From Stenopsyche tienmushanensis (taxonomy: Eukaryota; Arthropoda; Insecta; Trichoptera; Stenopsychidae): a DNA stretch of 64,000 nt. The DNA lies in contig WACJ01000007.1 of assembly GCA_008973525.1 (NCBI GenBank), positions 1,426,001-1,490,000 of the forward strand, in the 5' to 3' direction. The translations under genes and the position numbers were made by a program. This document shows positions 56,500 to 64,000 of the stretch, piece after piece; the stretch's first letter is position 1; each line of letters begins with the position of its first letter. The notes under the pieces are model-generated. The model made no database searches, was not told the origin of the DNA, and saw only the letters and a program-made list of their open reading frames with translations.

Positions 56500-56880
56500 G
56501 CTGATTGATAAAGGAACACATTCCAAGGCGGACGTCCGGTAATCATTGGCACCTCTGTGGGGTTCGTTTTGCATATGGTGGAGACGGCTAAGGGTGTTCG
56601 GTAGTTGGATAGTTCGGGAGAGGTTCGGGACGCGCTTTGACCGTGAAAGTGGGGGCTCGGGGGGAATCGGTGGGGCCCGGGGCCCGGGACGGAGCGGGGG
56701 CGGAGGCGGAGGCTACCGGCCAGTGTGCCCCGGGCGCTCGCGCTGTTGGGACGTGCGGCTGTGATGCCTTGGCTGCAGTTGTGGGCGCGTCGCGAGGGCG
56801 TGCGCCCCCAAGTGTCGCCACCGTTGCATCTCCTCATGCAGGTCTGAAGTTCATCAAAATTTATTGCGCGCCAATTTAAC
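56500..56880. other. GC-rich island with open frames on both strands
   Basis: GC rises very sharply between 56600 and 56830. The minus frame 56490-56999 has 169 codons, the longest of the window, and plus frames have 72-80 codons; all are rich in Gly, Ala, Pro, Arg and Ser, which is what GC-rich DNA gives by chance. Just right, TTAACCCTTTCGAGGCCG at 56876 resembles a piggyBac-type terminus. A transposon or a 5' region of a host gene are both possible. Confidence 0.4.
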
Positions 56881-57277
56881 CCTTTCGAGGCCGTCGTCTC
56901 GCAGCGAACCCCCCAAAATCGCTGTGAACATTTTTCGAAAACCCAAATAAAAAATGTATACAAGTGAATTATAGTGATATAGTGAAATTCAGAGTGCACG
57001 CCGATATGTTCGATTTATAGTTCTGTGGTTTTTGTGCACAGCGTATTTTGCGCCCGAGTGGATTGAATCAAAGAAATTCCTAAATTTCAATACGATTCAA
57101 TTAAAAATCTAAGCCATCCATGAATTCATTCAGTAAAAACACGCACAGGTTTGAAGTCCGAACACTCCGAAAATACAATCTATGTTTATAAAGATAACTC
57201 TTATACAATATTGTTATTGATTCCATAAAAACACTCCGAAGAAATCTGGCACTGATATAATATCTCAATAAAAATAA

Positions 57278-57562
57278 CACCCCAACCATCGATTATGCGC
57301 GAATAGTCGTCATTGTTTCGGAGAAACCACAGAATCCGATACGTATTTGGTTTATTTGAACCGCGATTGGGAACGGCTAAATGTTCAAGTGCTTCTCGAA
57401 AGAGCGCAAGAAAGGGAAGTCGTAACAGCTGCTCCCGTGCTGGATGCGATTCCAGATGTCCCCGCATTCAAAGTTCTAGCAAAACGCATCGGATCTAGAT
57501 TATGTGCGCCTTTTGTGCGAAATTTGAATGCGCGCGCATATGGATTTGCTCCCAATCGATGA
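57278..57562 (+). CDS. Unrecognised 95-codon open frame, possible exon
   Basis: Open from 57278 to TGA 57560-57562, with no ATG near its start but a possible 3' splice site ending at AATAG (57306). The predicted peptide contains DTYLVYLNRDWERLNVQVLL then ERAQEREVVTAAPVLDAIPD and ends NARAYGFAPNR. Composition and lack of low complexity look more like real coding than other frames here. No homologous family is recognised and no second copy occurs in the window. Confidence 0.3.
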   Translation, partial: HPNHRLCANSRHCFGETTESDTYLVYLNRDWERLNVQVLLERAQEREVVTAAPVLDAIPDVPAFKVLAKRIGSRLCAPFVRNLNARAYGFAPNR

Positions 57563-58039
57563 GCATCGGATCGAACTGTCAGAGTGCGTTCGATCGATCA
57601 CTATATAAATTGTCTTTGAATGTATCTAATATAAACAGTTTATAATGATAGCTGTTGGCGGATTCTATAAGTTCCGAAATATATTGGAGCCAAGTCCTAC
57701 GAATAGGACGAAGCAAAACTTCCCATCCGAGTTATAAAATCATATTTTTCGTCGCTGAAGCAACATGTGGCTCTGTCATGCAGAAGATCTTTTATTTGAT
57801 ATTGCCTTATTTATCAAAGCTTTGCTTCAATTGCATTACAATCGGGCCTCGTATAACACGGTTATATGGTCCCGCAAAATCGGCGTGTAATACAAGGTTT
57901 GAAGTTCATACAAAATTAGGGTTTGCGTTCCAAAAAAATATACGAAGATTTTTCTTTATTTTTAAATGAACACATATACCATCAATTCAAAATCGCTATC
58001 ACTTATACGTATTTCATGATAAGGTTCCAACGATGGTAC
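57563..58039. other. No recognisable gene
   Basis: A 104-codon plus frame (57655-57969) is unrecognised and AT-rich. Confidence 0.35.
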
Positions 58040-58150
58040 CTATGTACGCGAGATATTCTCTCCGTCTCTGTCTCTCGACTTGTAAGAATGCTCTTATTGA
58101 ATCACTGAAATTCGCTCGCAAATAGGCGATCATCCTACCATATAGGTTAA
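58040..58150 (-). mobile_element. TTAA-type MITE, copy 10, left end
   Basis: Minus strand from 58150: TTAACCTATATGGTAGGATG, then CGCCTATTTGCGAGCGAATT, TCAGTGATTCAATAAGAGCA and GACAGAGACGGAGAGAATAT. The rest is missing. Confidence 0.75.
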
Positions 58151-58526
58151 AGTGAAACATATAACTACTTTTTGAGTCATTAACTGTGTTAGATTCATGT
58201 CATCAAAACCTTCTCCGTTAATATCAGGACAAATGTTTATTGTCAGCATTTTATCCAGAGTCTATTTCTGGTCACAGCCTTTTCCAGCAAGGATTTAATG
58301 TGGATTGTTTTATTTCTTTTTGTTTTAACAATTGTAGAACCAATCCTAAAAAAATAATACTCGTGATCCAAGCCTTTTTATTGGCTCTCCAATTTCTAGA
58401 AGAATTAGAACACAATAGTAATTCACGTGTTTTCGCTTCTTGATATTCTTTTCGTTTTTGTTCGTTTCTCCTTATTTCAATATACATTTTAAAATTTATA
58501 TCCTCCTAACGAGTGTATCTATATAA

Positions 58527-58760
58527 TCTATTATATAAAAATTAATATATGTTTGTTCGTATGTAATGCGCTGCCATACCGTTCATCAGATTGCAATAAA
58601 ACTTCGTCCATTTATTGCTAAGGATTGCGCGGGTAACATAAGCATAGTCTTCTTATATATAAAAATCAATGTTTGTTTGTCCGTATTTGATGCGCTTCCA
58701 TACCGTTCATCCGATTGCGATAAAACTTTGTCAACTTACTGTTTACACTTGCGAGAATGA
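58527..58760 (+). mobile_element. Helentron-like element, 5' part
   Basis: TCTATTATATAAAAATTAAT begins unit 1; unit 2 starts at 58648, again 121 bp on. Conserved words: CGCTGCCATACCGTTCATC and CGATAAAACTTTGTC. The CTAGT end is not found. Confidence 0.7.
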
Positions 58761-59837
58761 CATAAGCAGATGAGAGTGAGTGTGCTTATGCTTTTGGATA
58801 CCAAATCTTCGCGCTACACGTGACCTGAAAAAATAAATCACGTATTGCGTTTCATGCCGGGTATTCGCTATAAATATATATATTGAAATTCATCAAATTT
58901 CTACGCTAAAACAATGTTTTATTTGATTCTAAATTGTATTTATTGGATCTTCCTCGCTGTTCAATTTGCGCCGTATACAAATTTTCGCACTGGATCGACT
59001 TCAGCGATTGGGATTTAAGTATATGTATCAAGTCGCATGCACAATGCCATACGTACTTCGAAGAACTACCGTTGCAGACAAAAAACAAAGGAAGTAATTC
59101 CTCAGCAGGGCTCAAGCCGCGGATCCCAGTTCGGAGTAAACGACCTCGAGGAATGCCATTATCCAAAGTTTTAGAAGATTTTACGCATTTTTTTTTCACA
59201 AAAACAACGCCATACATAATAAAAGCCAACGCAAAGCTGAGCAGATGAATGATTACTATATATTTAGGAAGTGTGCTCGTGATTGATGAGGAATGTGATA
59301 AGAGCGCGGAACGAAGAATGCTGGAAGCGCTGCGCTCGAGGAAGGGGTATTATCTATCTTGCAGGTTAACGAGGCCCGTTCCTGGAGCTCAACAATTATG
59401 GCTTTTCTGGACTTTGCCATAGCATTCTAATTGGTGGGAAGCGAAAATGGCGATCCATTAACATCTGTAGGGCAGTCAAGCTGCAACCGAATTATTGTCC
59501 AATCTTCCAAACTCGAAGAATCCATTAACTTCCCAGTAGGTACATATAATGGGATAAGGACGTCCAAAACTGTTATTTGAAACCCCGCACTCGTATCGCT
59601 TTATAGCGGTTCTCTTGTTCTTTGATTTTACGACCAATAAACATTGTTCTATTGATCATAATTTTTGGTCACGGTGGGGTATCTTTTGGGGACCACGCAA
59701 ACAGGAACCTTATGTAACCTTGGTTCAACTGTATGCTCACTAACAAAAGGCAGTTTTACTTATTTCGTATTCATTATATTCCATATATATATATATCATA
59801 TGCAAACAATGAACAAAGACATTCAAACCGTCATGAT
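58761..59837. other. No recognised gene; weak LTR-like stretch near 59570-59680
   Basis: Overlapping frames of 104 (plus, 58934-59248) and 107 codons (minus) are unrecognised. 59570-59670 has TGTTATTTGAAACCCCGC, an AATAAA at 59634 and then TTTTTGGTCACGGTGG, an arrangement like the end of an LTR followed by a primer-binding site, but no partner LTR or coding was seen. Confidence 0.3.
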
Positions 59838-60438
59838 TAGGGAATCCAATCCCGAACCAAAATTTTGCCGGGAATTTGGGGATTGCATAGACCATCCCGA
59901 GACTAGTCCAGAGATCCCGGAATCAGGATTTTCAATAGTTTAAGAAATTACATTGATAAATTTGATCAAAAATTACTAATAATTACTTTCTTCTGAGACA
60001 CGGAGTAAATCTCGCAAAATTCCCGATTTCCTGACAAATTATTTATTTTCGTCGCTGCAGATAAATACTAATACATTATAATACTTTGATGTGATACGTA
60101 ATTATATTACGGTGGAATAAAAAAAAATCTAAACCCCGTATCTATTATATTTCATATCAATATTCCCATTATTAGAGTCGAGGTGTAGTAAATACATCAC
60201 CGGTAGGGAAATGTTAATATAACAATTTGAATCATATATATTTACTCTATATAAGTATACATAGATTAGACAGTTACTGCTCCTAGCCATCGCCTAAGCT
60301 CGCCAATTATTAGTTACGTCACTGTTTCCAAGCGTCCAGATTTCGGCGAGAATGTCTCGATTTAGTAGCCTTCAGCGTGCTGGTGAGGTGTGCGATTTTT
60401 GTTAGATAAAAATTTCAATCCCGAATTTTTAGGGATTA
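59838..60438. mobile_element. hAT-2 copy 4, non-autonomous, both termini
   Basis: TAGGGAATCCAATCCCGAAC at the left; at the right, on the minus strand, TAATCCCTAAAAATTCGGGA. Between are a CG-rich head, then the common 3' region (CATCACCGGTAGGGAAATG, CACTGTTTCCAAGCGTCCAG). No transposase coding is left, so this is a deletion derivative of the element whose C-terminus is at 39469. Confidence 0.75.
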
Positions 60439-60550
60439 CGTTTACTACGTTTACCGGCCACGCAAGTGTTAATATGTATATGATGATTTGATCAAGTATT
60501 TATATAATATAACACACAATGCAAGGTTTCAATTTTTAAATAAAAATATA

Positions 60551-60575
60551 TTAACACATTCCCGTCGGATTACGC
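60551..60575 (+). mobile_element. piggyBac-3 terminus, solo
   Basis: TTAACACATTCCCGTCGGAT, nearly the same as the left end at 61521. Confidence 0.6.
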
Positions 60576-61520
60576 AATGTATTGTCTTTCGTTTGACGCG
60601 GAACGTATTTTTGAAATTTGTACAAAAATTTCAACATTATAAAAACTGCTCTAATTTTTTAATAAATAGATAGAAAAAAATGGAGAAAATATTTAATGGC
60701 TAAAGCCACATATATGTATAACCCGCATTCGGGCATACTGTTATTGTAACATAAACTATTACATCAATTATAATATCAATGCAGTTATAAATAATAAAAA
60801 TTAAATGCTCCAATTTACCCTAACTAAAAATATCTTAATGATTGTCATTAATTTCGATAATATCTCATGTTTTATAAATTAAACGACCACATATGCGTCA
60901 AATATGGATGACATTTGTAAGCGGGAAAAGTCAGTAATGATCGTTATTATTTTAATATGCTATTTAAAGACTGATAAAAATACGTGCATCATCAATGTCA
61001 CCACCATTGCTATTTCCCGCAGGGAAAGGTCATAAAAAAAGGAAAACAATAGGAATAAATGTTTTCCCAGTAAATCATCAGGAATTTGAAAAACTTGCTG
61101 ACCACAATAATTTCAGCATAAATATTTTCTTTAATCAAACATGTATTAGACAGCGTTATTAAATTTGTAACATATATAGAATATAGGCGGCAGATTAATA
61201 GCCAGCTTTTTATGTGCCATGTGCAAGTTTTTATTTTTAGGCCCATTTTAGAAGAAAACCTATATATATAGCGATCAACAGTATGGATATTCGTATCTCG
61301 CTTTTTGCATTCATCTTAGACAACTATTTGTTTATAATGTTCCCATGGAAATATAATGGACAAAAGACGCATTTAGGCTTTTAGTAATATAATTGTTCGT
61401 TTTAACGAGCGAAAATATTTGTACGGTAGACGTGTGTCATGATTATCACGTAAGTGGAGACAAATGGTTGAGAAAATCTAGGACAACAGCGGAAACCATA
61501 TAAATCAGGAAAATATTTTT
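60576..61520. other. No recognisable gene
   Basis: AT-rich. May be the interior or flank of the element whose end lies at 60551, but no inverted partner was found. A 78-codon minus frame at 61010-61246 is unrecognised. Confidence 0.35.
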
Positions 61521-62407
61521 TTAACACGCTCCCGTCGGGTTACGCATGACATTGTCGTTTGTCTGTCGCGGGGTTTATTTGCGATTATCGCGTTAGACCC
61601 TTTTTTTTAAAGTCCGAAGGAAGTACATATGCGTAGGGAACCCAATCCCGAGCCAAAATTTCGATCCCGGGATTTTGGGATTGTATTAGATCATGTCGGG
61701 ATCAATCCCGAGATCCCGGGACCGGGATTTAGTTCGAGTTCAAGTTGATGACCGCGTGAGCCCCCATTTTCGATTTTCCCGATTTTCCGACAAATTATTT
61801 ATTTCCGTCGCTGCAGATGAATACTTAAATACTATAATACTTTGATGTGTTTCGTGATTATATTGCGGAGGAATACATAAAATCTGAATCCCGTATCTAT
61901 TATATTTCATATCGATATTCCCATTATTAGAGTTGAAGTGTAGTAAATACATCACCGGTAGGGAAAGGCTAATATAACAATTTGAAAAACATACATGTAC
62001 TGTATATATGCATACGTAGATTAGACAGTTACTGCCCCTAAGCGTCGCCTAAGCTTGCCAATTCATAGTTACGCCACTGTTTCCAAGCGTCCAGATTTCG
62101 GCGGAAATTGTTGACATGAAATCTCATGTTTTAATTAACCGATTTACTTCAAATTTGGTAAAAAACTTTTTCTATTTTTTACTGTCTTTTCTATTGTTAT
62201 GCCTAATTTATGTTAAAATTTTATTTTAAATTCTTTAAAAAATATATTAAAATTGTCAAAAAATAAGGCCTAAAAATAGCAATCCAAAATTTTTAACTGT
62301 CATGAATTTAAACAGTCAATTGAATCACATGGCTAGAGAGGCATGGAAGAGTTTACCGATTGCACAAGAAAGACGCGGATAGACGCAACCCGACGGGAAT
62401 GTGTTAA
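61521..62407. mobile_element. piggyBac-3 MITE carrying a hAT-2 insertion
   Basis: Left TTAACACGCTCCCGTCGGGT, right (minus strand) TTAACACATTCCCGTCGGGT: about 22 bp of inverted repeat beginning with TTAA on both sides, the piggyBac arrangement. Inside, 61634-62115 is a hAT-2 copy; without it the element is about 400 bp. The part 62115-62330 shares ATTTACTTCAAATTTGGTAA with 35470 and 16450 regions, so those may be remnants of the same family. Confidence 0.7.
61634..62115. mobile_element. hAT-2 copy 5, non-autonomous, inside piggyBac-3
   Basis: TAGGGAACCCAATCCCGAGC, a CG-rich head with repeated GATCCCGGGA words, then the common 3' region (CATCACCGGTAGGGAAAGG, CCACTGTTTCCAAGCGTCC). The right terminus is missing after TTTCGGCGGAAATTG. 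Confidence 0.7.
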
Positions 62408-63657
62408 TAAATGAATTTCATACATAGTATTATATACCAAATATCAAACATGGTTATTATTCAGCTACCGGTCATTTCTTAGATCTTTTATGGCTTTCAA
62501 CTATCAATCGTCAATTAGAATTGCCGCATGATTTACCAATTGACATTTCAAATAGTTTTTTATAGTTGCTTCAATATAGTTTCTAAATCTGCTGCAATTG
62601 TATTATTTTATAAATATATCATCGTTTTTGACTGAAAATAGATAAAAATATTACATCTTTCGTGGGACTGTTGGGCTGTTAAAATAAATATATTTGGATT
62701 TCCCCTCTCGTAGGAATTTAATGAAAATATTTTTGGATAGAAGTCAATGAACCAATAGGATGGTAATTAAGTCCTCTGGTGATATTTAATACTACACAAA
62801 GTATTAGTCATATATTTGATGCTAAATTCACAAAAAAACCTAACATAAGTGATATTGTTCTTATTTTTTGTGCAGACTGTATGAACAATTCTGCTATGCA
62901 GCGTATGTGGATCGATTCTCATATGATAAATGCTCGATTTTCGCCATACAAAAACTTATTTGGCTTGATTTTTCTCAAGAAAATTAAGTCGGGGCCTTTT
63001 TTTACACGAGATATATCTCAACTCCGTTAATGTCGTTCACGTTTGTGCGAGCGATATTCATAAATCTTTATATATCTTCAAGCTTTCGACCTCTGCCATA
63101 AAGAACGTCGTAAATTTCATTCAAGGCCCGTATATACGTTTCGGGCTTTTTTAGTTCCATAAATTTACAAATCGAATTTGTCCGCGCCGATATCTATTTT
63201 AGAGCGAATCGTAAAATCTGATTTTCTCAAAAATTTAAACGCAAGACTCGAGGATGACTCTTAAATCTCGAGCGAAAAATGAATTTAATCTCGAGTGATC
63301 GATAGAGCAAAGTCGAGGGTGTTAATATAATTGGGTCACGAGGGGATGAGAGACGGGAATTTCATTCAGGTCATGTTTGAATGTTTGCTCATCTGTGTGT
63401 TTTCATTAGCTACCCTCCTAATTATTTTCGTAATAACTAGCCTATTCATGGTACAACTATTCCAACTATGTTTCATATTTGATTAGATAATCTGCATTGT
63501 TGACACTCAGACTACACAGTTACACTAATGTAACTGTTTTTTTTTTATTTTATTTTTGTAAACATTTACATCAAAAATGTACGTAATATAGTCCAGTATA
63601 TCAGAGGCAGGGCTTCGAATGGGTATACATAAATTACTATACACTTGGGTCTATTTT
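62408..63657. other. No recognisable gene
   Basis: An 83-codon plus frame (62779-63030) is unrecognised. Three CTCGAG words lie between 63247 and 63296. Confidence 0.35.
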
Positions 63658-63830
63658 TATGCGATAAATACGTTCCACGGGGAATCGCATATAAAAAATC
63701 CGCATAAAAAAATTTGAACTACATAGAAATCTTAAGGATAGGTTCCGTTCTTTTTAAAAACCGCATAACTTCAAATCAATGTGATGAAATGTACCAAAAA
63801 TCGCATAAAAAAACTTTGCGAAGATTAAAT
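63658..63830 (+). repeat. CGCATAAAAAAA repeat, copy 3
   Basis: ATGCGATAAATACGTTCCAC, ATCCGCATAAAAAAATTTG, GGATAGGTTCCGTTC, CCGCATAACTTCAAATCAA and AAATCGCATAAAAAAAC. Same order as at 27121 and, inverted, at 16869. The last 170 bp of the window hold nothing recognisable. Confidence 0.6.
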
Positions 63831-64000
63831 CAATATTTTTTTTACGCAATTCGTGATATGGAGACATGCAATTCTTAAGCTCGCACTGGAATTTGAAAGC
63901 TCGTTCAGAATTTAAGTCATGCACAATAAATGGATTAACTAGTGCCTTGTATAATTTTTACTGTAAGTAAAAGTTTCTCCCACTTCAATATCGTCTTCAG

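Noticed and set aside
56490..56999. 169-codon minus-strand gene (longest frame of the window)
   Set aside because: Low-complexity residues forced by GC content; several other frames overlap it; no family match.
1..64000. CRISPR array, operon or phage-like system
   Set aside because: No regularly spaced direct repeats with unique spacers, no closely packed co-directional genes, and clear eukaryotic features instead.

Overview
The window is AT-rich eukaryotic nuclear DNA, most likely from an insect or another arthropod. The evidence is an intron-type 3' splice site, AATAAA signals, no operon-like packing of open frames, and a dense mixture of DNA-transposon families typical of arthropods (mariner, Tigger/pogo, piggyBac, hAT, Helentron), with one LINE remnant. 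The species cannot be named from the sequence. Nearly all the longer open frames here are fragments of transposases or chance frames.

The only convincing host sequence is at the left end: a last coding exon (497-565) ending in an LxxLL-type motif, followed by several kilobases of AT-rich sequence that probably starts as its 3' UTR. Two further short frames (10433-10594 minus, 57278-57562 plus) could be host exons but are unrecognised.

From about 6 kb onward the window is layered transposon debris. 6-11 kb holds a Helentron, a piggyBac transposase remnant, a BED-finger hAT remnant and a Tigger transposase pseudogene. 12-21 kb holds a second Helentron, a Tigger-type MITE, a repeat pair of unknown origin and mariner and piggyBac-type MITE copies. 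21-28 kb holds composite repeats (family X) and a pair of piggyBac-like elements whose ends carry the palindrome GGGTCAAATTTGACCC. 29-37 kb is a complicated nest of hAT MITEs inside a TTAA MITE, two Tigger remnants and more X copies. 39-56 kb holds hAT C-terminal remnants, a LINE reverse transcriptase, two mariner copies each inserted in a copy of X, and a mariner interrupted by a hAT. 58-64 kb holds a third Helentron, more hAT copies and a piggyBac-like element with TTAACAC ends.

None of the transposase copies is intact: all carry frameshifts, stops or large deletions. The useful information is in the nesting order and breakpoints, and in two repeat families that deserve separate study: a TTAA-flanked MITE family with more than ten copies, and family X, which in most of its copies keeps a readable short frame starting MASDREALIRHISGPKSGP. 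Family names such as mariner-1 or hAT-2 are labels used only in this report.
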